Shown: positions 52,460-60,677 of the stretch, one piece after another
Numbering within the stretch: the stretch's first letter is position 1
Layout of the letters: the number at the start of each line of letters is the position of its first letter
Origin: Sipunculus nudus
Lineage: Eukaryota > Annelida > Sipuncula > Golfingiida > Sipunculidae
Length of the DNA: 64,000 nucleotides
Reading direction: 5' to 3'
NCBI GenBank assembly: GCA_026874595.1
Contig: JAPPUL010000082.1
Span: 436,001 to 500,000, forward strand
Notes under the pieces: generated by a model
What the model was told of the DNA's origin: nothing
Databases searched by the model: none
What the model saw: only the letters and a program-made list of their open reading frames with translations
Made by a program: the position numbers and the translations under genes

Positions 52460-53314
52460 TCACCCCCCTGCCCCCATAACAAAAGCCTTTGCTAATTCAT
52501 TCTCTTCTTCGCTCGGAGCCGCCCCGTGCCACTTATTATCTCCTTCCATAAAATCTATTCCCTTCCCCTTTATTGTGTGTGCTACTAGAAATATCGGTCG
52601 CCCCTTTGTCTCCTCCGCTTTTTTATATCCTTCTAATATACTCTTATAATCATGTCCATCTAGCTCGTGTACTGCCCAATTAAATGCCTTAAGCTTATCT
52701 ACCACTGGCTCTATATCCATTACTTCATCAACCTCCCCATCCAATTGGGCCTTGTTATAATCTAATATCACACACAAATTATCTAACTTGAACTTCGGCG
52801 CTGACATCAACGCCTCCCAGATCTGTCCCTCTTGTATCTCCCCATCCCCTATTACGCAATATACTCGCTTCCCTTTCCTATCTAATTTGCTCCCTAAGGC
52901 CATCCCTTGCGCTATCGATAACCCTTGTCCCAAGGACCCTGTTGACGCCTCCACATATGGAAGACGTTCTACATCAGGATGCCCTTGCAAACACGATCCA
53001 ACCTCCCGTAAAGTCCATAATGTTTCTTTTTCTATTATCCCTAAATAGCTCAATAAGGCATATACCACCGGTACTCCATGCCCCTTCGACAACACAAACC
53101 TATCACGTTCTTTTGTATTTGCGTTGGCTTTCGTCCGCTTTAATACCTTAATAAACAGTACCACCAGTAGCTCAACTAGCGATAGTGAACCTCCAGGATG
53201 ACCAGACCCCGCTTTTGTTAGCATATCCAATATCAATACTCGTATCTCTTGGGATATCTTTTTTAACTCGTCTACCTCTTCTTCATAAGAGGCTTCTATT
53301 CCTTTTTCTAGCAC
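52460..53314 (-). CDS. Transketolase, N-terminal subunit
   Basis: 284 residues. Thiamine diphosphate domain: GSGHPGGSLSLVELLVVLF, RDRFVLSKGHG, GSLGQGLSIAQGMALG and the GDGEIQEGQIWEAL motif followed by ILDYNKAQLDG. It pairs with the downstream C-terminal subunit (gap 111 bp). The first residues (LEKGIEASYEEEVDELKKIS) look normal for this family. Minus-strand start lies opposite a C/T-rich tract upstream of hisZ. Confidence 0.95.
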   Translation of the reverse strand: MLEKGIEASYEEEVDELKKISQEIRVLILDMLTKAGSGHPGGSLSLVELLVVLFIKVLKRTKANANTKERDRFVLSKGHGVPVVYALLSYLGIIEKETLWTLREVGSCLQGHPDVERLPYVEASTGSLGQGLSIAQGMALGSKLDRKGKRVYCVIGDGEIQEGQIWEALMSAPKFKLDNLCVILDYNKAQLDGEVDEVMDIEPVVDKLKAFNWAVHELDGHDYKSILEGYKKAEETKGRPIFLVAHTIKGKGIDFMEGDNKWHGAAPSEEENELAKAFVMGAGG

Positions 53315-53669
53315 CTTTTATTCCGCCTTTTTCTTTTCCTTTTTTTATCTCCTCTCTTTTCTACCCTCTTCCTATTCTTCCTCCTATCCTTCCTTAACTC
53401 CAAAATATAATTAATATTCTTTTCTAGTCTCGCTTATTTTATTGCCCTTTTTATCTCTTTTTAGACTTTTATTTCCTCTCATCTCTTTTTATTGCCTTTT
53501 TTATTGCCTTTTTTTATTGCCTTTTTTTATTGCCTCTTTTTATTGCCTCTTTTTATTGCCTTTTTTCTCATTTTTCTCTCCTTTTTCTGTAATCTTTTTA
53601 TTCTCACTTTGTATATTCTTATATCTAGTTCTTTTTATTCCATTTCTTATTTTCTTCCGGGCTCGTTCT
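53315..53669. other. Divergent intergenic region with TTTTATTGCC repeats
   Basis: 355 bp between the divergent transketolase and hisZ genes. About seven copies of a 13-15-bp TTTTTATTGCC unit occupy 53487-53570. The plus-strand frame leading into hisZ is open through this tract but encodes only repeated Phe/Leu/Tyr/Cys and is not conserved. Promoters for both genes presumably lie here; none is clear. Confidence 0.65.
53487..53570. repeat. 13-15-bp TTTTATTGCC minisatellite
   Basis: Seven copies of a unit ending in TTTTATTGCC with variable T-run lengths. It lies between divergent tkt and hisZ starts. Confidence 0.9.
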
Positions 53670-55199
53670 ATGGATTATGACTCTTTTAGTAATCACTTCT
53701 TTTCCTTCTTTAAAGCTTTCGGCTTCCAAGATTTACACCTCCCTATGCTTGCTCATACCTCTACTTTTATAAAGTATTTAAGTCATAACTCCTCCCCAGA
53801 CCTTATGTCTTTCAAAAATCAAGACAATACCCCTCTCTCTTTACGCCCTGATATGACTAGCCTCGTCATTGACTACGTCGTCAATAATAAAAACATCATT
53901 AGTAACCTAATAGACCATAATTCCCCTATCCCTTACAAGTTCTACTACCACGGGCCCGTCTTTAAAAAATTACACACCTTCTCCAAAGATAATATCTACT
54001 CCTACACTCAACTCGGAACTGAGGTCATAAATCCTACCACCTTCCACCTTTGTGAATCCATCTTTATGGCTTGGCATGCTTCTAAGATGTCCTTTGATCT
54101 CGACTTTAAAATTCGCATTAACAATATCTCTATCTTAAATTATATCGTTAACTCTATGCCTTTCGACGACCTCATTAAAGATTCTCTCCTCTTTAATATT
54201 AAGCAGTTTGGCTCCGATGCAAAGCTTTTGCAAAATCTACTCCTCACTCACAACAATGTCGCAAACATTCATCCCAAAATCTCTTCCATCATTCAGAAAC
54301 TAGATCATGATGAATTAGCCGCTTTGCTTGATTCTTTACTCCATCTTATTGACCCCAATTTCTCTTCTCATAACAATATCATTAAATCCGAAATAATCGA
54401 TGGATTCCTCTCTAAGCTAAGTGTCAGAAACCTTTCTACCGATTTGAACAAGCTTATTAAGTTTGTTAATGCCATTTTTAAACTCTCTGGTTCGACTAGC
54501 ATTTTAAAGGATGCTAACAAGCTTCTTAAAGATTTTAAAATACCTGTTAAATTTATTACCCATATTAGAGACTCTGTCAACTGCCTTGTCAATTTCGGTG
54601 TCCCCAAAAATAAGATCATTATTGACTTCTCTTTCCTACACTCTCTTAACTATTATGACGGCATCATCTTTAATCTCGAGGCTAATAACTCTCCCGTTTG
54701 TAGTGGCGGCGCTTATTTTATCCCTTTTCATAAAAAACTCATCCCCTCTTTTGGCTTCTCTTTCAATTTAGATAACTTGTTTAAACTTACATCTGACAAA
54801 CACTTCCAACTTTCAGCTGCAACCTCCATACTTCATGATAAAACTTTATATGTATTTATTCCCAATAAGCTCTACTCTCCTGACCTACACCACATCTTCT
54901 CATCCCTTAGACTTAACTTTCGTTTACGCATTATTATTTCTATTGTAGATAACAACTACGACGGGTGGAAGCTACTTGGGCATCTTATTCAGCAGGACTC
55001 TTCTTGTTTTCTAGTTTTTGATAGCAATAATATTCCTACTCTTGCTTTTCGTTCTCATATCCATATGAAAAACTATACCAAAGTCTTTGTAAACAAAAAT
55101 AACTCCGACTTCTTCTTTACTAAACCTCTTCTGTCTTCTGTTTCTATTTATTCTGAAGTTTGTAGCTTATTTAATGTTTCAATTTCTAATGGAGGGTGA
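53670..55199 (+). CDS. hisZ: HisZ-like ATP phosphoribosyltransferase regulatory subunit
   Basis: 509 residues from the ATG at 53670; an upstream open frame runs through repeat DNA and is not used. It resembles the histidyl-tRNA synthetase catalytic core: LHLPMLAHTSTFIKYL, TPLSLRPDMTSLVIDYV, a motif-2-like FYYHGPVFKKLH and CSGGAYF in place of GGRYD. The class II catalytic residues are altered, as in HisZ, and the gene abuts hisG. Known HisZ is ~390-420 residues; this one is longer, with an extra C-terminal ~100 residues resembling an anticodon-binding fold (LYVFIPNK; LRLNFRLRIIISIVD). It would regulate HisG for histidine synthesis. Confidence 0.78.
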   Translation: MDYDSFSNHFFSFFKAFGFQDLHLPMLAHTSTFIKYLSHNSSPDLMSFKNQDNTPLSLRPDMTSLVIDYVVNNKNIISNLIDHNSPIPYKFYYHGPVFKKLHTFSKDNIYSYTQLGTEVINPTTFHLCESIFMAWHASKMSFDLDFKIRINNISILNYIVNSMPFDDLIKDSLLFNIKQFGSDAKLLQNLLLTHNNVANIHPKISSIIQKLDHDELAALLDSLLHLIDPNFSSHNNIIKSEIIDGFLSKLSVRNLSTDLNKLIKFVNAIFKLSGSTSILKDANKLLKDFKIPVKFITHIRDSVNCLVNFGVPKNKIIIDFSFLHSLNYYDGIIFNLEANNSPVCSGGAYFIPFHKKLIPSFGFSFNLDNLFKLTSDKHFQLSAATSILHDKTLYVFIPNKLYSPDLHHIFSSLRLNFRLRIIISIVDNNYDGWKLLGHLIQQDSSCFLVFDSNNIPTLAFRSHIHMKNYTKVFVNKNNSDFFFTKPLLSSVSIYSEVCSLFNVSISNGG

Positions 55200-55204
55200 G
55201 ATTT

Positions 55205-56197
55205 ATGGCTAATAAGAACTCCAAGAACTTTATCACTATCATTTTGCCCAGTAAAGGTATCCTCTGTGACCAGACTATCTATTTCCTCAAAGAATGTGGC
55301 TTTTACGTCCATCGTGCAAATAATCGCCAGTATGAAGGCTTTATCAAAAATTACAACATTAATATCATCTTTCAGCGGGCTGAGGATATTCCCGAAAAGG
55401 TCTTCTCGGGTATTGCTGATATCGGTATCACTGGTCGGGACATCGTTAGAGAACACACTTTCCCCTCTGAGAACATTTTAATTCATAATCTTGGCTTCGG
55501 TACCGCTGATCTTGTCGTTGCTGTCCCTTATAGCTGGATACATGTACAGTCTGTGTTTGACCTTGCATACCTTGCTAAGCAACGTTTCCTTAAAAAGGTT
55601 AGTCCTATTAGAATAGCTACTAAATTCTTAAACCTTACTAAAGATTTTTTATATCGTAATCAAATCTATTATTATAATCTCGTTAGCGCTTCTGGCGTAC
55701 TGGAGATTGCTCCAAAAACAGATCTTGCCGATATTATCGTCGACTTAACTAGTACTGGGAACACTTTAAAAGAAAATCACCTCAAAACTCTAAAGGATGG
55801 CACCATTTTCAATTCTGCTGCTTGTCTTATCTCCTCTAACTTATCCAAACACTCCCTTCACAACCACCCCATTATTAAAGAGTTTATTGACAAAATTATA
55901 AGTCATCAGAAAGCTAAAATTCATAAGCGCATTATGACCAATATTCTCTTTCATAATTCAACCTCTTTTGAAAAGAATTTTCAAAAGCAACTTATAAACA
56001 AAAACATACATGTTAAAACCTTTAATATTGCCAAGTCTTTATCTCTATCTTCTAATAATGCTTCTGTTATAAATATTACATTAGTTGTTAAGGATAGCGA
56101 TTTATATAAAGCTATCACTCTTTTACAAGAGTTTGATGCTACTGATATTGCCGTATCTGAAATAGAATATCTCTTTTCTCAGGATAATAGTTTATAA
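55205..56197 (+). CDS. hisG: ATP phosphoribosyltransferase
   Basis: 330 residues from the ATG at 55205, with GGAGGGTGAG just upstream overlapping the hisZ stop; this is one of few strong Shine-Dalgarno sequences on the plus strand. Core motifs: ILPSKGILCD, FSGIADIGITGRDIV, IRIATKFLNLT, VSASGVLEIAPKTDLADIIVDLTSTGNTL (shortened when compared). A C-terminal ~100 residues after the catalytic domain correspond to the regulatory region of the long-form enzyme. It transfers phosphoribose to ATP, the first histidine step. Long-form HisG does not normally need HisZ, so the pair is unusual. Confidence 0.92.
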   Translation: MANKNSKNFITIILPSKGILCDQTIYFLKECGFYVHRANNRQYEGFIKNYNINIIFQRAEDIPEKVFSGIADIGITGRDIVREHTFPSENILIHNLGFGTADLVVAVPYSWIHVQSVFDLAYLAKQRFLKKVSPIRIATKFLNLTKDFLYRNQIYYYNLVSASGVLEIAPKTDLADIIVDLTSTGNTLKENHLKTLKDGTIFNSAACLISSNLSKHSLHNHPIIKEFIDKIISHQKAKIHKRIMTNILFHNSTSFEKNFQKQLINKNIHVKTFNIAKSLSLSSNNASVINITLVVKDSDLYKAITLLQEFDATDIAVSEIEYLFSQDNSL

Positions 56198-56244
56198 CAT
56201 ATTAATAAGATTGTTTGCTTTATAACTTCAGTTTAGAAAAGATT

Positions 56245-56634
56245 TTAACTGAAATACAGTACCAGAAGTTCTACTTTGGCTTTAAATGATTTATCTCCAT
56301 GCTTATCTTTTAACGCAAAATCAAGTCCCGCTTGTAACTTGTTCTCTCGAAAACTATTTATTCCATAATCTAACAATATCTCGCCCACCTTTGATTCTGT
56401 TTGACTCCCTTTCCCAAATCTATACCTATATGACCCTAAATATACTATAGCACGCTTTGCTCCCTCAGGCACTACCTTTGTCCTTTGTAAGGTTACTTTC
56501 CCGTGACATCTATCTCCAGATACTCCAAAGTTCAATACCCCTGTCCCAATTAAGCGTCCCTCAAGTTCTACCTCCTCTATCCCTTCCTTTATTATATCCT
56601 TTATTCTCTTCTCGAAAAACCAGCTCTCCGACAT
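56245..56634 (-). CDS. Unknown cytoplasmic protein
   Basis: 129 residues; not recognised. No signal peptide or membrane segment. Alternating strands (RLIGTGVLNFGVSG; RCHGKVTLQRTKVV; AIVYLGSYRYRFG; VGEILLDYGIN; AKVELLVLYF) suggest a small beta-sheet protein. It starts 13 bp downstream of the 56648-56929 gene in the same direction; the two are probably one unit. Confidence 0.55.
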   Translation of the reverse strand: MSESWFFEKRIKDIIKEGIEEVELEGRLIGTGVLNFGVSGDRCHGKVTLQRTKVVPEGAKRAIVYLGSYRYRFGKGSQTESKVGEILLDYGINSFRENKLQAGLDFALKDKHGDKSFKAKVELLVLYFS

Positions 56635-56647
56635 CGCTTATCTCCCC

Positions 56648-56929
56648 CTACTCTCCTTTTATCTCAAGTCCCTCTAGGTATCTTTTATGCCTTATATATT
56701 TCTTTATACTATCTACGCTCTGTTTTATATCCTCAGGTATCTCGTTTAATCTCATGCTCAATATTATCTTCGATTGTTCTGATAAGATCTCTGCTGCTCC
56801 TTGACTGCGTTTATCAAGCTCCTCCGGTGTGAACCTTATTCCCCGTATGAGCCCATCCCATATCCCTGTCTTTTCCACTAAATCCCATATCTTGTTAAAG
56901 TTACTCTCTTCTTCAGATTTTGGCGACAT
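56648..56929 (-). CDS. Small helical protein of unknown function
   Basis: 93 residues; not recognised. Predicted all-helical and charged (KIWDLVEKTGIWDGLIRGIRFTPEELDKRSQGAAEIL, partial), with no membrane segment or cysteine. Located between tRNA-Val and the 56245 gene, all on the minus strand. Coding status is supported by the G-rich minus-strand composition typical of real genes here and coupling to the next gene. Confidence 0.5.
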   Translation of the reverse strand: MSPKSEEESNFNKIWDLVEKTGIWDGLIRGIRFTPEELDKRSQGAAEILSEQSKIILSMRLNEIPEDIKQSVDSIKKYIRHKRYLEGLEIKGE

Positions 56930-56980
56930 TACTTTTGCTTGACTTATACTTTTGTTTAGCTTTATTGTCTTCTATCATTT

Positions 56981-57053
56981 TGGGAGCTAGAGGGCTCGAA
57001 CCTCTGACCCCCTGCGTGTAAAACAGGTGCTCTCCCAGCTGAGCTAAGCTCCC
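56981..57053 (-). tRNA. tRNA-Val (anticodon TAC)
   Basis: 73 nt on the minus strand: acceptor stem GGGAGCT/AGCTCCC, D-arm with AGCTCAGCTGGGAGAGC, anticodon stem CCTGT/GCAGG with loop TTTACAC (anticodon TAC), and T-arm AGAGGTTCGAGCCCTCT. The discriminator base is A at 56981. CCA is not encoded and must be added after transcription. It lies between the 56648 gene and htrA. Confidence 0.97.
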
Positions 57054-57165
57054 TTTTTCCTACGTCATATCCTATATAACAGTAAAAAGTAATCTAACCA
57101 TATTTTACTTTTATGTCAAGACAAATTTATTACCCAAATACCTTATCTTATAATCATCCTATAAT

Positions 57166-58716
57166 CTACCTCTTAACCACAACAAAACTACTCCTTCCTC
57201 CGCGCATTACATTTACAAGAAAGGATTTTACTCCCTTGCTTCTCCTGCCCACAAAACCCCAAAAATCCTTTACTGTCTTAATCTCATTAAAATTTATACT
57301 CTTTATAACATCACCTACTCGAAGCCCACTCTTGTATGCTTCTGAACTCTCTTCTACTCCCAAAATAACGACCCCCTTTGTCTCTCTATTCAATCTAAAA
57401 TATTTATAATTATCCTCAACGCTCCCTACCGTAATCCCTAAAAAAGCTTTGCCTTTCTCTCCCTTACTTTTTCCGCTTGGCCTCCTCCCGTCTCCACCTC
57501 GTGCAATAGCATCCCGTGAACCCATTGAGCCCAATGTTACATACTTCTTCTGCTGTTTCCCATTCCTCAATATATCAAGTGCTACCCGTGTTCCCTCAGG
57601 ATAAGAACTTACTAGCCTTTGTAATTTGCTCGTTGATGTGATCTTTTGTCCATTTAATTTAAGTATTATATCTCCTGCCTTTATTCCACCCTTACTTGCC
57701 GGACCCCCATCCTCTACTTGCTGTATGAATATCCCTGTCCTCTTATCTATACCAAAATGTTTTGCAACATCATCCGGTATCGAGCTTATACCCACTCCTA
57801 AAAAACCTCGCGATATAGAGCCCTTTTCAATCAAATGTACCACTATGTTCTTCACTATATTTATTGGTATTGCAAAACCTATCCCTACAGAGCCACCAGT
57901 AGTAGAATAAATACTTGTATTCATTCCTATCGCCTGCCCTTCTATATTCAATAACGGGCCCCCACTATTTCCCTGGTTTATTGAGGCATCTGTTTGTATA
58001 TAATTTTTTAATCCTGCATCTTGATCTATGTTATCTCGTCCTCGTGCACTTATTACGCCTAATGTAAATGTTCCCTTTAATCCAAATGGATTTCCTATCG
58101 CTATTGCAAAGTCTCCTATGTCTACCTTATCTGAATTACCTAATGGCGTTACTGGTATATTATGTCTGCTCTTTGGATTTATCTTTATAACCGCTATGTC
58201 TGTCCTCTTATCTATTCCCACTACCTTCCCCTTATATTCCTTCTCATCAGGAAAGACTATTGTTATCTCATCAGCGTCGTTTATTACATGATTATTTGTT
58301 ACTATGTAGCCCTCTTGGCTTAATACAAATCCTGAACCCAGTGATCTAAGCTTCTTGGGACCTCCATTGTAATCTCTAAAATAGTCTCTGAAAAAATCAA
58401 AAAAAGGATTCGGTTGTAATCTATCTTGGCGTACCGTTTTCTCTGTCCTTATATTTACAACAGATGGTGTTACTGACTTTGCTACATTCCTTATCGCTCT
58501 TTGGACAGATAAGGCTGTTTGTAAGGCTTGCCTATCTCTTTGAACCCGTTTATTTTCTTTGCTCTCTTTTATCTCTTTAACGGCTTTTTGTTTCTCCGTC
58601 GGGTTGCTATATATCTTTCCTTCCGTTACAACTAAATATCCTCCTACTCCCAAAAACATAAACAAGACCGCTATATACCAGCCTCCCTTAAGCCTATTTA
58701 TTATACCTTTTTTCAT
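57166..58716 (-). CDS. degP: HtrA/DegP-type periplasmic serine protease
   Basis: 516 residues from the ATG at 58716, which has AGGAGAAAG upstream; eight further codons are open. A membrane segment at ~13-30 anchors or exports the protein. The trypsin-like domain has the triad H143 (IVTNNHV), D173 (RTDIAVIK) and S251 (QGNSGGPL). Two PDZ domains follow: the first opens with FLGVGISSIPDDVAK and contains GGPASKGGIKAGDIILKLNG; the second contains SEAYKSGLRVGDVIKSIN. It degrades misfolded envelope proteins. Spacing and domain order are standard for the family. Confidence 0.95.
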   Translation of the reverse strand: MKKGIINRLKGGWYIAVLFMFLGVGGYLVVTEGKIYSNPTEKQKAVKEIKESKENKRVQRDRQALQTALSVQRAIRNVAKSVTPSVVNIRTEKTVRQDRLQPNPFFDFFRDYFRDYNGGPKKLRSLGSGFVLSQEGYIVTNNHVINDADEITIVFPDEKEYKGKVVGIDKRTDIAVIKINPKSRHNIPVTPLGNSDKVDIGDFAIAIGNPFGLKGTFTLGVISARGRDNIDQDAGLKNYIQTDASINQGNSGGPLLNIEGQAIGMNTSIYSTTGGSVGIGFAIPINIVKNIVVHLIEKGSISRGFLGVGISSIPDDVAKHFGIDKRTGIFIQQVEDGGPASKGGIKAGDIILKLNGQKITSTSKLQRLVSSYPEGTRVALDILRNGKQQKKYVTLGSMGSRDAIARGGDGRRPSGKSKGEKGKAFLGITVGSVEDNYKYFRLNRETKGVVILGVEESSEAYKSGLRVGDVIKSINFNEIKTVKDFWGFVGRRSKGVKSFLVNVMRGGRSSFVVVKR

Positions 58717-59036
58717 GCTACTTTCTCCTTTTCTTATCATTACTTATTTTCTCCTTGCTCCTTTATTTTTCTCATTAAACCCCTATCTCCTTTTTTTCAT
58801 TCCTTTTTTCTATTTTCTTCTATTTTTTTCCCTTTTTACCATAATCTATCTCTTTTTTTCATTATTCCACCTTCTTTCTACCTTCTTTCCAAAAGATAAT
58901 AACTATTACTTCTTTTATTTATTTATTTATTCTTAACATCATATATTAACTATTTTTACCTTTATTAACTATTTTTACCTTTTTTGACTTTATCACTTCT
59001 CATTTCATACATTTAGGACGACTATTGTAAACGCTT

Positions 59037-60308
59037 ATGAATGCTTTATTTTTATATTTAGTAATCTCTTGCTTTTCTATTATCACTCTGTCTCAACAGG
59101 CTGACTCTCGTATTGGCTCCGGTATCCCTTTCCTTAATAAGAAAATCCTTAAAAAGTTCTTCTCTCCCTTTTATTATAAGAACATTTATAACACTAAAAC
59201 CCTCCTAAAAGCTAACTTTATCACTGAAGATATAAACTCCTTTTATACAGTCTCTCAAAATAACTCCCCGCACAACTTCTTCATAAACCAAAGTACCATC
59301 TCCAATAACTATAAGACTATCCCTTTTAAATCTCTTACTTTCAATATCAAAGCTTCCTTCTTGTCAAAAAAAGATACTTTTATCGATTTAATCCCTAAAA
59401 AGAAAACTACTTTGCCTACTTCGACCCGCTCCGTAGACTTTTGGATTAAAACTTCTACTCCCTATATCTCTATTTCTTTTTTCCTTATTATGCCAAATGG
59501 CAGACTTTCTATTTTTTCTATCTCCTTAAAAAAATATAAACCAAACATCTGGCATAAACTCTTTTTTAACCTCGTAAGTAAAAACCTAAAAGCTAATCCC
59601 AATCCCATCTCTTGGAATAAACCTATCTCTCTTTCTAAAATACGTATCCTTAGAACTAATACCTCTTCCCTCAAACATATTCAAATCTCTTTCTCAAAAC
59701 CTTTCTCGTACAACTTTAGAAAATCTTTTAAAAACCAATTCCTTGACCCCATACAATTTATTGAGCCTTTTAATCGCAATTTTAACAATGCTTTCGTTTT
59801 CAATTTAAACAATACGTCTAAAAAAGAGCTTTTTATTGACTCTCACTCTACTCCTGGCCCAACTACTCCTGGCCCAACAAAGAATTTGAAACATTTGCTC
59901 TCTTTATTTAATGATAACTACTTCTTAGGCATTAATCTTCAGCCTTTTAATAAACAGTACCTTCTTATCGCTTTCTATCAAAAATATAAACTGCTTTGGG
60001 AACACAATATCTCCATCTGGATTAAAGGTTACAAAAACTATGAACAGTTTTCTTTGATCTTTGAAGAGGGTAAGGGTAGATTCTTTGAACTTGCTTTAAC
60101 TCATATCAACTTTAACGGCTGGAGACAGATTTTTGCCCCTATCCCAAGACAATATATTACATATTTTAAAACGCCAGCTTCTAAACGATATATCAACATC
60201 ATCGGTATCAAAATAGCACCCCATCCCAAACGAAAAACCATTTCTCTTGCTATCGACCAACTGAATGCCATTATCTTAAACTCTTTGATCCATAACCAAA
60301 ACCTCTAG
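59037..60308 (+). CDS. Exported protein with FlaA-like C-terminal domain
   Basis: 423 residues. A short signal peptide at ~1-20 (FLYLVISCFSIITLS). The C-terminal ~110 residues (ISIWIKGYKNYEQFSLIFEEG; ALTHINFNGWRQIFAPIPRQY; NIIGIKIAPHPKRKTISLAIDQLNAI) resemble spirochaetal FlaA: W-x-x-G, then F-x-G-W-K/R-x-x-x-x-x-I-P, then D-x-L. A weaker N-terminal copy lies at ~122-190 (RSVDFWIKTSTPYISISFFLI; NIWHKLFFNL). A TPGPT duplication sits at ~277-286. Flagellar sheath or envelope role is inferred. Highly Asn/Phe/Lys-rich, with no clear Shine-Dalgarno sequence. Confidence 0.68.
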   Translation: MNALFLYLVISCFSIITLSQQADSRIGSGIPFLNKKILKKFFSPFYYKNIYNTKTLLKANFITEDINSFYTVSQNNSPHNFFINQSTISNNYKTIPFKSLTFNIKASFLSKKDTFIDLIPKKKTTLPTSTRSVDFWIKTSTPYISISFFLIMPNGRLSIFSISLKKYKPNIWHKLFFNLVSKNLKANPNPISWNKPISLSKIRILRTNTSSLKHIQISFSKPFSYNFRKSFKNQFLDPIQFIEPFNRNFNNAFVFNLNNTSKKELFIDSHSTPGPTTPGPTKNLKHLLSLFNDNYFLGINLQPFNKQYLLIAFYQKYKLLWEHNISIWIKGYKNYEQFSLIFEEGKGRFFELALTHINFNGWRQIFAPIPRQYITYFKTPASKRYINIIGIKIAPHPKRKTISLAIDQLNAIILNSLIHNQNL

Positions 60309-60652
60309 ACTGCCTTTTCCATTCGCTCTCCTGTCCTTATCTTTATACAATCATCTATCGGATATACAAAAATCTTACCATCCCCTACCTTACCCTCTAC
60401 TCCTGTTCTTGCACTCTTTAATATCGCTTCTATCGCAAGTTCTACAAAATCATCATTCACTATTATTGTTAGCTTAAGCTTCCTCATGAAACTTACTTCG
60501 TACTTATGTCCTGAAAATACTTCCTCCTCCCTCTTCTGACGTCCAAAACCATGTATCTCTGTTACATGCATGCGACTAACTCCTACCTCCGATAACCCCT
60601 CCTTTACCTCCTCCAATTTCCCAGGCTCTATTATTGCCTCTAGTTTCTTCAT
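60305..60652 (-). CDS. glnB: PII-family nitrogen regulatory protein
   Basis: 115 residues. The opening is MKKLEAIIEPGKLEEVKEGL. The effector site GFGRQK is intact, the T-loop has a tyrosine (GHKYEVSF) at the usual uridylylation position, and the lysine after it is present in MRKLKLTIIV. The B-loop reads ARTGVEGKVGDGKIFV, three residues longer than the usual ARTGxIGDGKIFV. PII binds ATP/ADP and 2-oxoglutarate and controls nitrogen enzymes or AmtB. No glnA or amtB is adjacent; trkH lies 25 bp upstream. ATG has AGGAG eight bases upstream. Overlaps the end of the FlaA-like gene by 4 bp. Confidence 0.93.
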   Translation of the reverse strand: MKKLEAIIEPGKLEEVKEGLSEVGVSRMHVTEIHGFGRQKREEEVFSGHKYEVSFMRKLKLTIIVNDDFVELAIEAILKSARTGVEGKVGDGKIFVYPIDDCIKIRTGERMEKAV

Positions 60653-60677
60653 TTCTATAACTCCTGTCTTTTCCTAA

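Noticed and set aside
53442-53669. Hydrophobic N-terminal extension of HisZ, which would look like membrane helices
   Set aside because: It starts at a TTG and translates the TTTTATTGCC repeats; homologs begin near the ATG at 53670.
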